A stretch of DNA of 64,000 nt from Thermoplasmata archaeon. Its GTDB lineage: Archaea; Thermoplasmatota; Thermoplasmata; Lutacidiplasmatales; UBA184. Position numbers and translations under genes: made by a program. The stretch covers positions 34,008 to 98,007 of the forward strand of contig JAKIWG010000006.1 in assembly GCA_022750155.1 (NCBI GenBank), in the 5' to 3' direction. Position 1 is the first letter of the stretch. Each line of letters opens with the position of its first letter. A model generated the notes under the pieces. The model saw only the letters and a list, made by a program, of their open reading frames with translations. It was not told the origin of the DNA and searched no databases. Below are positions 29,301 through 37,968 of this stretch, in pieces.

Positions 29301-29838
29301 GAACAGGGAGCCCACGGGGCTGGAGCGGACGCCGGCCATCGGCGCGCCGGCCCCGAGGCGTGCCCTGGCGGTCGACGTCTTGAGCGCGCGGGTGCCGCAT
29401 CTTCGCTCCATACTCCCCGAATCCGAACGCGGGATTTGAATCCTCTCCGTGGAGATCCCGGATCCGTGGGCCCGGGGTCGGGACGTGCGATGCTCCGACG
29501 CCCCGCCACGACGTTTTCGGCTCGAGGAGGCCGGCCCCACGGTCGGCCGCGTCTCGGCTCCCAAACCCCATCCACTTCCCAGCGTGGCCATTGACCGGGG
29601 GCACAGCTCGGATCAGGGCGCCGCACGCCCGCCCATGTCGAGTGGGTCCGGGGCTGGTCGGACCGGGGCGGCGCGGCGCGCCCTCCTCCTCACCACGACG
29701 TGTCCCGAGCCCCATCGACCCACAGATCGAGCGGGGCGAAGTCGCCGAACGACGCGGCCACCAGACGGCGCCCGCGAGGGTCCCCGGTGACGGCGCGGTC
29801 TGCGTCAACCCCAAGAGGTCGGCCACGGTGCCCCACCG

Positions 29839-30630
29839 ATGCCCGTCGGGTTCGAGATCGAGGGGCACGTGGCGTGGATCACCCTTAACCGGCCCGAAGC
29901 GCTGAACGCGATCGACCCGGAGTCCCACGCCGACCTTGTGGCCGCGTGGAAGCGATTCCGTCACGATGAGGCGCTCCGGGTCGCGGTCTTGACGGGAGCC
30001 GGGGACAAGGCGTTCTGTGCCGGCGTCGACCTCAAGCGGATGGGCGAGTTCTACGCGGGGGCCGCTGGCGGCCAACGCCTCGAGGTATGGAACCGCGAAC
30101 CGGGGATCGGAGGGATCACCCGGAACCTGGAGGTCGGCAAGCCGGTCATCGCCGCCGTCAATGGGATCTGCCTGGGGGGCGGGCTCGAGCTCGCGCTGGC
30201 CTGCGACATCCGAGTCGCGAGCGAGAACGCCACGTTCGGCCTCCCCGAGGTCCGCTGGGCCATCATTCCCGGGCAGGGCGGGACCCAGCGGCTTCCGCGG
30301 GCGATTCCCGAGTCCGTCGCCCTCGAGATGATCCTTTCGGGGCAGCCGATCGACGCCAAGCGTGCCGCATCGGTCGGCCTCGTCAGCCAGGTGTACCCTC
30401 TCGCCCGCCTGCGGGCCGAGGCCGGGGCGATCGCGAGCACCATTGCCGGACATCCGCCCCGGGTGGTCCGAGCCGCCCTCGACGCCGTCCGACGGGGAAA
30501 GGCGCTCCCCCTCGCCGAAGGGCTGCGGCTCGAGCAGGAGCTGGCCGATCCACTAAGGGACAGCCCGGACAACCGCGAGGCGCGGGCCGCGTTCCGCGAG
30601 AAACGACCCCCCCGATGGGCCGACGGTTGA
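29839..30630 (+). CDS. Enoyl-CoA hydratase/isomerase (crotonase superfamily)
   Basis: MPVGFEIEGHVAWITLNRPEALNAID, FCAGVDLKRMGEF, KPVIAAVNGICLGGGLELALACDIRVASENATFGLPEV. Confidence 0.93.
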   Translation: MPVGFEIEGHVAWITLNRPEALNAIDPESHADLVAAWKRFRHDEALRVAVLTGAGDKAFCAGVDLKRMGEFYAGAAGGQRLEVWNREPGIGGITRNLEVGKPVIAAVNGICLGGGLELALACDIRVASENATFGLPEVRWAIIPGQGGTQRLPRAIPESVALEMILSGQPIDAKRAASVGLVSQVYPLARLRAEAGAIASTIAGHPPRVVRAALDAVRRGKALPLAEGLRLEQELADPLRDSPDNREARAAFREKRPPRWADG

Positions 30631-30650
30631 GGCCGTCGGCCTGAACGGAG

Positions 30651-31157
30651 TCAGTCGCCGGACTCGAGCTCGGCGCACGTGGCGCGGGTGAATCGTTCGA
30701 GCAGCTGCGCCCCGACCTCGGAGCGGGCGTGGGCCAGGAGGGTGGCGGGGGGGGACGTTCCGCACTCCATCCGGAACTCAGTGCCTCCCTGGGTCACGCT
30801 CGCCACCGACGCGGAGGCGTCCGCGTGGGAGAGGCGAGGCAGTATCAACAGATGCAACCAGGCATCGGGCTCGCCGACCGGCGCTCCGCCGACCGGTTTC
30901 GGGGACCAGTCGATCCGTCGACGCCAGCCGATCGTGCCCGGTGACGCGAACCCGGAGGGAATGTCCAACACCGGACCGATCCGGAAGCCCGTGAACTCCC
31001 GGCGCTCGGCCACGTGGAGCCCGGCCTCGTCGAAATCCTCCCTCAGCCCTTCGATGCGCTCCCGCTCGACGGCGACCGGGGGCGGGGACCCGGTGGGAGG
31101 GCTCGGGGTACCTTTCGAATTCGGGCCGCGGTGGGCTCGGTATGGGGGTACCGCCAT
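30651..31157 (-). CDS. Hypothetical protein
   Basis: Start MAVPPYRAHRGPN (uncertain); compact fold-like region WLHLLILPRLSHADASASVASVTQGG. Confidence 0.5.
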   Translation of the reverse strand: MAVPPYRAHRGPNSKGTPSPPTGSPPPVAVERERIEGLREDFDEAGLHVAERREFTGFRIGPVLDIPSGFASPGTIGWRRRIDWSPKPVGGAPVGEPDAWLHLLILPRLSHADASASVASVTQGGTEFRMECGTSPPATLLAHARSEVGAQLLERFTRATCAELESGD

Positions 31158-31267
31158 GGAACGAACCCGGACCGGGCACCGACTACAAGAATCCCGCGCT
31201 CCGCCCACGGGAGCTTCGCGCGGGGCCCGGACGATTTCCCGCTACGCGGCGGGGCCGCCCGAGGAAC

Positions 31268-33808
31268 CTAGCGGGCGCGTGGGGAGGCGAGCCGTTGGGG
31301 CCAGGCCCTGCGGGCCAGGAGGCCGAAGATGGCCGCACTGAGCAGCGCTCCTGGGGAGAGCACGAGGAGCTCCAGCGGCCAGCCCGAGCCGGGCAACAGA
31401 TGGAACGCCAACGGGGGCGTCCCGTTCGCCCTCAGCGCGCACACCCCCGGGATGGAGCACGGCGGAGTGCGGTTGAGCAGGAGAAACACCGGGGGCAGGG
31501 TTCCGGAGGAAGTGAGTATCACGAGCGTCGTGGCGCTCTCGTAGCCGGGGGCCGAACCGACCACCACCGCGGGACCAGGCGGTCGGAGGTCGGTGAACAC
31601 GGCCGCTCCGGTGGGGCCGGTGGTCGCCGACGCGTTCGGCGCGACGGTGACCGTCCCGCCCGCGATCGGATTACGGCTCTGTCGGTCGTCAAGCCACACC
31701 GTGAGGTTGGCGCCTCCCGGGGGTCCCAGGGAGAGTTTCCAGGTCGTGGTCTGGATCCACGGGTGGTAGGCGGGGCCGTAGGTGAGGTTTGCGAATCCGG
31801 GGGCCGATACGGTGACGCTGAAGTTCTCGGCGCCGACGGTCAGGTTGAACCACCCTCCGCGGCCGGTCTCGAACGACAGGGGAGCGAACGAGCCCGGGTC
31901 GAGGGGGCTCAGGAGTCCGCGAGCGCCGACCACCGGGGTTCCGTCTGAGTTCCGTACGACCTCAATCCGGAGCGGGCCGCTCGCCCGCAGGGTGAGGTTC
32001 ACCGACACATTCGCGTTCGGAGGAGTGAGTACCGAACTGTTGGCGCCCGAGAACCCCGGGAGGGAGCCACCGAAGGTCAACCACCCGCCCGCGAACGGCA
32101 GCTGGAGGGGGCCCAGCTGGCCGGCGGCGTCGCAGGTCCCGAGGATCACGCTGGCGTCGAGCGTGACCGTCACGTCGGCAAGGGGGAACCGGTTCGACGC
32201 CGCGTCCGAACCCCAGCAGTGCACGGTGGCCGTGGGGAGATCCGTGAGGAGGACGGTCAAGCGCGCGGAGGGGAGATGAGGCGCAGTGAACGGGACCGTC
32301 CGGGAGTAGTAGCCCGCGTGGGACACCGTCACGTTCCACCCGATGCCCGGGGAGACGTCCAGGGAAAGACTCCCCGTCGGGCCGGTCGACTGGGGGGCCG
32401 GGCTGCACGGGCCGTTGAACAGGACCGAGGCGCCGTCGATGGCCGCCGAGGTGGCGCGGTCCAGGACCGTGACGTTGAGCGCCGTCGATGGGCTCGGACA
32501 GGTGGGCGGCGGCGGGTTGGTGCCGTTGCCGAGCTTCGGGATGTAGCAGTTGGGCCATGGGGAGCCGGGGGATTGGAGCAGCCAGGTGAACGCCGGCAAC
32601 CCCGCGAGGGAGGGGCTCGCCGACCAAATCCACATCCCCGCACAGTTGCTCTCCTCCGGCTCGGCGACCGTCGGGTCGTAGAGGGGTGGGGGTGCGCCGT
32701 CCACGCCCAGCCGCGTCCACCGACCGGCGGCGGGGTCGAAGGTATACGTATCTCCGAACGCGATCGGTCCGAGGGGTCCCGGATGGAATCCCCCGAACAG
32801 CGTCGCGTCGTTCACCGTCGGGTCCCACATGAACGCCGGCGACGCCCGCGGGGCGATGACCGCACCGGTCGTGTTCACGACGCGCCACGCGCTCGCCCCC
32901 AGCTGGTAGGACCATACCGAGGACGAACAGACCTCGCCACACCCCCCGAACAAGTAGAAGGTGTCGTCGACCGGGTCGAAGACCATCTCGGAACCGAACA
33001 TCGGGGCCGGGGCGCCCGCGAGCGCCAGCCGGCTCCAGGCCAACGTCGACAGGTTGAGGAGCCACGTGTCGTTCCAGAGGGCCGCCCCCGTGGAACCTCC
33101 GAATCGGAATGACGGGTCGACCCCTCCTTCCAGGAGGGCGACCCCTCGGGCCGGGTCGATGGCCATCGCGGCGTTCTCGCGCGCCGACGGGGCCGGTCCT
33201 CCGGTCACGTTCCTCCAGCTCTGGGTAGGGAAGTCGAACACCCAGGTGTCGTTGGCCACCGCCTGGGTCGCGATGTCCGTGATCCCGCCGAAGATCGTCC
33301 CGATCCCGAGCGCGGCGTCCGAGACGTAGGACATGTTCGCCCGCGCCGATGGGGAGACGCTCGGAGGCAGTTCCCACTCCGACCAGTTGAATTCGGTGGC
33401 GTTGTACTCGATCGTGACGTTGCCGAGCGTCCCGCTTCCGAACCCCCCGAAGATCGTCAGGTTGTTGGTGCGATCGTCCGTCAGGAACGCGCCGCCCTCC
33501 CCCTGGGTGTTGTTGTTGTTCCCTGCGCCGTAGATCCACCACCCCGTCAGCCAGTTGTACGCTCCGGAGGCCGACGCGGGGGCGAGCGCGCGGGCCGCCA
33601 CTCGGTGCACTCCGGGGGGTTCGGGGCCGTGGGAGGATGCGATATGGAGGTGGACCCCGGGGGGAGTGAACGAGGGGCTGGCCCGAACTCCGGCGGCCCG
33701 CGGCAGCGGGAACGCGGAGGAGATCGCGAAGCAGACGACGAGGACGACCAGCCCCCATCGTGCCGGGAGGCCCCGGTGGCCCGGCCGCCGAAGAGGCGTC
33801 GCGCTCAT
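31268..33808 (-). CDS. Secreted kelch-like propeller plus carboxypeptidase-regulatory-like repeat protein with C-terminal TM
   Basis: Start MSATPLRRPGHRGLPARWGLVVLVVCFAISSA; kelch-like VFDPVDDTFYLFGGCG, FMWDPTVNDATLFGGFH; CarboxypepD_reg-like segments; TM near C-terminus. Confidence 0.85.
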   Translation of the reverse strand: MSATPLRRPGHRGLPARWGLVVLVVCFAISSAFPLPRAAGVRASPSFTPPGVHLHIASSHGPEPPGVHRVAARALAPASASGAYNWLTGWWIYGAGNNNNTQGEGGAFLTDDRTNNLTIFGGFGSGTLGNVTIEYNATEFNWSEWELPPSVSPSARANMSYVSDAALGIGTIFGGITDIATQAVANDTWVFDFPTQSWRNVTGGPAPSARENAAMAIDPARGVALLEGGVDPSFRFGGSTGAALWNDTWLLNLSTLAWSRLALAGAPAPMFGSEMVFDPVDDTFYLFGGCGEVCSSSVWSYQLGASAWRVVNTTGAVIAPRASPAFMWDPTVNDATLFGGFHPGPLGPIAFGDTYTFDPAAGRWTRLGVDGAPPPLYDPTVAEPEESNCAGMWIWSASPSLAGLPAFTWLLQSPGSPWPNCYIPKLGNGTNPPPPTCPSPSTALNVTVLDRATSAAIDGASVLFNGPCSPAPQSTGPTGSLSLDVSPGIGWNVTVSHAGYYSRTVPFTAPHLPSARLTVLLTDLPTATVHCWGSDAASNRFPLADVTVTLDASVILGTCDAAGQLGPLQLPFAGGWLTFGGSLPGFSGANSSVLTPPNANVSVNLTLRASGPLRIEVVRNSDGTPVVGARGLLSPLDPGSFAPLSFETGRGGWFNLTVGAENFSVTVSAPGFANLTYGPAYHPWIQTTTWKLSLGPPGGANLTVWLDDRQSRNPIAGGTVTVAPNASATTGPTGAAVFTDLRPPGPAVVVGSAPGYESATTLVILTSSGTLPPVFLLLNRTPPCSIPGVCALRANGTPPLAFHLLPGSGWPLELLVLSPGALLSAAIFGLLARRAWPQRLASPRAR

Positions 33809-34158
33809 CGGTGGACGCCCTCCTGGGCGATCCGCCGGGGATCCCCCGTCAGCAGCTTCGTCCACGAGGCGCGGGTGGAAGCGAGGGACCCCGGGGTACC
33901 GGTCAGGAGATGCTGGATGCGTCCGTTGCTCCACTCGAGGAACACTTGGGGGATCAGGTAGTCCTCGGTCCAGTCGCCGTGCGCCTCCACGAGATGGTCG
34001 GCGAGCCGCTCCTGCTCCCGGACGTCGATGTCGAGCAGTCGTAGCGGGACCTCGAGCTTCTTCGCGAGGAGCGGAGCCCGCTCGGTCGACATCGGGGTGG
34101 AGTGCGGACACCAGTCCGCGTAGACGAGGTCGAGCCGTACCGGCTTCGGTTCGGTCAT
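33805..34158 (-). CDS. Thioredoxin-like fold protein
   Basis: VRLDLVYADWCPHSTPMSTERAPLLAKKLEVPLRLLDIDVREQERLADH; overlaps the next gene start by 4 nt. Confidence 0.7.
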   Translation of the reverse strand: MTEPKPVRLDLVYADWCPHSTPMSTERAPLLAKKLEVPLRLLDIDVREQERLADHLVEAHGDWTEDYLIPQVFLEWSNGRIQHLLTGTPGSLASTRASWTKLLTGDPRRIAQEGVHR

Positions 34159-34232
34159 CCCCGACCTCCTACCCCCCTAGGCTCCCGAGAAGCCTTGAGG
34201 ATGCCTTCTCAGGTCGCAGCGCGGCCGCCCGC

Positions 34233-34240
34233 TCAAATAC
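34233..34240 (+). promoter_or_regulatory. TATA-like element of Fur-domain gene
   Basis: TCAAATAC about 25 nt upstream of ATG 34263. Confidence 0.45.
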
Positions 34241-34262
34241 CGGCGCCGCGGTCGGCCGCCCG

Positions 34263-34586
34263 ATGGTCCGTCGGGGAGCGGCCCGCACACGCAAGCCCAC
34301 GCGGACCTCGCCCGCTCGACGGAGCGCGAGCCCGCCCAGACCTTCGCCCTCGGTGCCCGGTAGCATCCCCCCCGCGGTCCACGCGCCGGACGTCCTTCGC
34401 GAAGAGCCTCACGCCCACATGGTGTGCCGCAACTGTGGGCGGATCGCGAGCGTGACGCTGACCCAGCTCGACCTCTTTGAACTCGAACGGCTCGCCGGGC
34501 GCCGACCGCCGCGGTGGTCCGTCGATGGGGTCACCTTCTCCCTGACTGGCCTCTGCCCGAATTGCCGCACCCTCCGCCTCCGCTGA
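34263..34586 (+). CDS. Fur-family metal-binding/dimerisation domain without HTH
   Basis: HAHMVCRNCGRIASVTLTQLDLFELERLAGRRPPRWSVDGVTFSLTGLCPNC matches the Fur C-terminal domain; N-terminus is short, basic and Pro-rich. Confidence 0.65.
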   Translation: MVRRGAARTRKPTRTSPARRSASPPRPSPSVPGSIPPAVHAPDVLREEPHAHMVCRNCGRIASVTLTQLDLFELERLAGRRPPRWSVDGVTFSLTGLCPNCRTLRLR

Positions 34587-34624
34587 ACCGGAGCGGAATC
34601 GTTCCCCGGGGCGGAGCCGACGCG

Positions 34625-35779
34625 ATGATGGGCTTCCTGACGGTTCCGCGACTGGCGTTCGGGGCGGGAGCGCTCGAGCAGTTGAGCGCGCTGGGGGCAC
34701 GCCGAGCCCTCGTCATCGTCGACCCGAACGTGGCCCGGCTCGGAAAGGAGCGGCGGGCGATCGAGGAACTCCAGAAGACCGATACGACGCTCGAGCTCTG
34801 GGCCGGCCCCCCTGTCGACCCCTCGACGGAGGACCTGGCGCCGGGCGTCGCCCTGGCGACGAGCCTGCAACCGGACTGGATCTTGGCGGTCGGCGGCGGG
34901 AGCACGATCGACGCCGCGAAGGGCGTCTGGGTGCGCTACGAGCGGCTCGAGCTCTCCCTCGACGGTCTGACCCCTCTGATAGAACTGGGGCTCCGTCGAA
35001 AGGCGCGCTTCGTGGCGGTCCCGACGACGAGCGGGAGCGGTGCCGAGGCCTCGTGGACCGCGACGTTCCGAAGGGAGGGCGGCCTCCCCGTCGAGGTCGC
35101 TTCCCGGGAACTCGTGCCCGATTGGGCGCTCCTCGACCCGTCGCTCGCGTGGACGATGCCCCCGGAAGTCACGGCGGATTCCGGCGCCCAGGTACTCGCC
35201 CACGCCTTCGAGGCGATCGCTTCGGAGTGGTCCCATCCGTTCTCCGACGCCCTCGCCCGCGAGGCCCTCGTCGCCGCGCTCACCCACCTCCCCCGGGTGG
35301 CGAAACATCCCGACGACGAGGAAGCTCGGAGCGCGGTCCATTACGCCGCGACCATGGCGGGGGTGGCGATCTCCAACTCCCAGGTGGGCGTGGCGCATGC
35401 GCTCGCCACGGCGCTGGCCTCCGAGTTCCGGATCCCCCGCGGGCGCCTGCTCGGTGTACTCCTTCCATTTGTCCTCGAGTACAATTTTCCCGCCGCCCGA
35501 GACCGATACGGGACCCTCGCCCCGCTCCTGGGGTCGGGCGCCGTCCAGCATCGCGCCGCCCTCCCGGACCGCATCCGCCCGGTGCTCCAGCAGCTCGGAA
35601 TCCCTCCCACCCTCGAAGCGGCGGGGATCTCCGCCTCCCACCTCGTTCCTCTCCTGCCGCTCCTGGCCGAGCGGGCCTCCAAGAGCCCCGGGGCGGTGTC
35701 GAACCCTCGGGTCCCGTCGCTCGAGGAGTTGACCGGTCTCCTCGAGCTCGCCCTCCGGGGTGGGCACGTCCACTTCTGA
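34625..35779 (+). CDS. Iron-containing alcohol dehydrogenase family
   Basis: GFLTVPRLAFGAGALEQLSALGARRALVIVD, ILAVGGGSTIDAAKGVWV, VPTTSGSGAEAS, VGVAHALATALASEF. Confidence 0.9.
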   Translation: MMGFLTVPRLAFGAGALEQLSALGARRALVIVDPNVARLGKERRAIEELQKTDTTLELWAGPPVDPSTEDLAPGVALATSLQPDWILAVGGGSTIDAAKGVWVRYERLELSLDGLTPLIELGLRRKARFVAVPTTSGSGAEASWTATFRREGGLPVEVASRELVPDWALLDPSLAWTMPPEVTADSGAQVLAHAFEAIASEWSHPFSDALAREALVAALTHLPRVAKHPDDEEARSAVHYAATMAGVAISNSQVGVAHALATALASEFRIPRGRLLGVLLPFVLEYNFPAARDRYGTLAPLLGSGAVQHRAALPDRIRPVLQQLGIPPTLEAAGISASHLVPLLPLLAERASKSPGAVSNPRVPSLEELTGLLELALRGGHVHF

Positions 35780-35826
35780 ACGTGGAGCGCGGGAGGGGAG
35801 GCGAGCTCGGGGCCCCCCCCACTCGG

Positions 35827-36696
35827 CTATCGGGGCGGCATGCGATTCCGACGACCTCGGGCCATGCGAGCCCTAACCATCGTATTGGCGAACGAAGGGA
35901 GTCCGGCGAGCGGACCGGACGGCGTGCGCGCGGGGGGTGCGCGACGCCCGCGCGCGCTCCAGGCACCGAGCGCCCCCGTCGTCGCGCCGGCCCCGATCCC
36001 GGCCAGCAGGATCGGCCAGGGCGTCGCGGGGGCGGTGGCGACCGCGGCCGGAGGCGGAGAGAGGAACAGGTAGAGGGTGACGGGAGCGCCGTCCACCACG
36101 ACCGACGTCGTCGAGCTCTGGTAGCCCGGCCCGGATACGGTCACGGAATAAGTCCCGTTCTCGAGATTCAACCGGTAGGTGCCCGTCGTGCTGGAGGTCG
36201 TGACCACGTCTCCCGGGTTCGCCACCACCACGAACCCGGCGAGCCCGACCGAGTCGCCGCGGTCCACCACCGCGCCGTGGAGCGCGAAGACGAACGGTTG
36301 GAGCGTGACGTTCACCGGGGGTGCTCCCGCGTGGTAGACGATGGTCAGGGTCGCGGAGTGGTACCCCGGGGCGCTCACGGCGAGCGTCACCGACCCGTTC
36401 GGCACGGCGAGGGAGAATCCCCCGTTGGCCGTCGTGAGGGTCGAGGGGCCGGTGCTCGCCGCCACCGTCGCACCCGCGACGGGCCTCGCGGTGAGGCCGT
36501 CGACCACGGAACCGAGGAGCGGAGAGCCGGCGGAGGCCGCCGAGGGGGAGCCGAGGCTCTCAGGGGTCAGGACGGCCGCCGCCGTCGTCGCGGCCGCGCC
36601 ACCCAATGCCCCGAGGCAGACCATGAACAGGAGAAATCGGCGCACACACTCCAAGACGCCCCGGGGGGGGTTTTGGACCTTTGGGTGAGTTCTCAA
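35827..36696 (-). CDS. Secreted carboxypeptidase-regulatory-like domain protein with TM
   Basis: Two domains (GSVVDGLTARPVAGATVAASTG..., GAVVDRGDSVGLAGFVVVANPG...) and TM WPILLAGIGAGATTGALGAW. Confidence 0.75.
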   Translation of the reverse strand: MRTHPKVQNPPRGVLECVRRFLLFMVCLGALGGAAATTAAAVLTPESLGSPSAASAGSPLLGSVVDGLTARPVAGATVAASTGPSTLTTANGGFSLAVPNGSVTLAVSAPGYHSATLTIVYHAGAPPVNVTLQPFVFALHGAVVDRGDSVGLAGFVVVANPGDVVTTSSTTGTYRLNLENGTYSVTVSGPGYQSSTTSVVVDGAPVTLYLFLSPPPAAVATAPATPWPILLAGIGAGATTGALGAWSARGRRAPPARTPSGPLAGLPSFANTMVRARMARGRRNRMPPR

Positions 36697-36739
36697 TCGG
36701 ACGGAACGGTCCCGGTCGACGGATCAGCGGGACGGACGT

Positions 36740-37828
36740 CTATGCGACGGAAGCAGGCGCCGCGAGCGCCCTGCCCTCCCCCTTGCGGGGGGCCGTCGCC
36801 GGGACCTCCCGGTTCTCGACGGCGTGGTTGATGGCGATCTCGGCGAGGTCGCTCGCGTACGACGCGCTCCGCTCCAGGCTCTCGAGGACGTAGGCGAGGC
36901 TGACCGCGAGCCGCCCCCGCTTCGTGGAGAGCTCGCGAAGGATCTTCTCCCGCTCGCGGGTCACGCGGTGGGCGTGGTCGACGACCGCATTGGCGCGGGC
37001 GATGTCCTTCGTTTCGAGGGCATCGAGCGCTTCCGAGAGCGTCGACGAGGCCTCCGCGGAAAGGGCGTCGAGCTCCCCGACGAGCGAGGGAGGCGGCTTT
37101 TCCTTCCCGAGCATGGCGACGGTATCCGCGATCCGCACCGCGTGGTCGGCGATGCGTTCCAACACGCGGGAAGCGAGCAGGTAGGTCGAGCACTCCGGAA
37201 GGGTGAGGCCGAGGCTCGTGAGCATCCGTGCGTCGCGGAGGGCCGTCGTGACCTGCTTCTGTACGAACCAGTGCAGTCGGTCGACCTCCCAGTCCCTCTC
37301 GACGACGTCGCGGGCGATCGATTCATCCTGGGCACGGAACGCGGCCATCGCGTCGGACTGCATGGCGCGGACCATCTGGTGCATCCGCCGGATCACCGAG
37401 GGGATCGGGAGCGGGTTGGTGCCGATCACGTCCTGGAGCACCACCGCGTCCGCCGTCTCCTCGAGGATCTCCGGACCGATCATCCGCTGGGCGAAGGACC
37501 GCACGACGTCGCGCGTGTGCGGGCTCATCCGGGCCGGGGTCCGCACCTCGAGGAGGGGCGCGCCCGCGATGTACTCGGCGATGAGGATCCGGAATAGGTG
37601 GTCCTCGTTCATGTCGTTGGTCACGTGGACGACCCGCCGGGTCGATTCGGCCCTCGGACCCTCCTCGGCGTAGACCGCGAGCGACCCGTCCGAGCGAGGG
37701 GTGAACAGCAGCACGTCGCCTGCGTGCAGGCCGCGGCTCACGACCCAGGTCTTCGGGAGGGAGACGATGAACGTGGAGCCTCCCGTCTTCTGGATCCGGC
37801 GCCCGTGGAATCCCCCCGTCGTTCGCAT
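36740..37828 (-). CDS. AbrB-like plus PhoU domain protein, paralog 2
   Basis: GRRIQKTGGSTFIVSLPKTWVVSRGLHAGDVLLFT followed by PhoU-like helices; same architecture as 6202-7242. Confidence 0.82.
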   Translation of the reverse strand: MRTTGGFHGRRIQKTGGSTFIVSLPKTWVVSRGLHAGDVLLFTPRSDGSLAVYAEEGPRAESTRRVVHVTNDMNEDHLFRILIAEYIAGAPLLEVRTPARMSPHTRDVVRSFAQRMIGPEILEETADAVVLQDVIGTNPLPIPSVIRRMHQMVRAMQSDAMAAFRAQDESIARDVVERDWEVDRLHWFVQKQVTTALRDARMLTSLGLTLPECSTYLLASRVLERIADHAVRIADTVAMLGKEKPPPSLVGELDALSAEASSTLSEALDALETKDIARANAVVDHAHRVTREREKILRELSTKRGRLAVSLAYVLESLERSASYASDLAEIAINHAVENREVPATAPRKGEGRALAAPASVA

Positions 37829-37931
37829 GCGGCTCGGATTGCACTTCTCCCTATACTATATAGATTGTCCAAGTCGCCCCCACACGGCTCGCCCGGGCTC
37901 TCGCGGAACCACCCCGTAGCTCCGGCGCGCC

Positions 37932-37941
37932 GCTCTAATAC
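37932..37941 (+). promoter_or_regulatory. TATA-like element upstream of oxidoreductase operon
   Basis: GCTCTAATACC about 30 nt upstream of ATG 37969. Confidence 0.45.
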
Positions 37942-37968
37942 CGGTGCGCCCGGTCCGCTCTGTTCTCC

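Noticed and set aside
29400-29460. tRNA T-arm-like GGATTCAAATCC on the minus strand
   Set aside because: No matching acceptor, anticodon or D arms; it is only a short palindrome.
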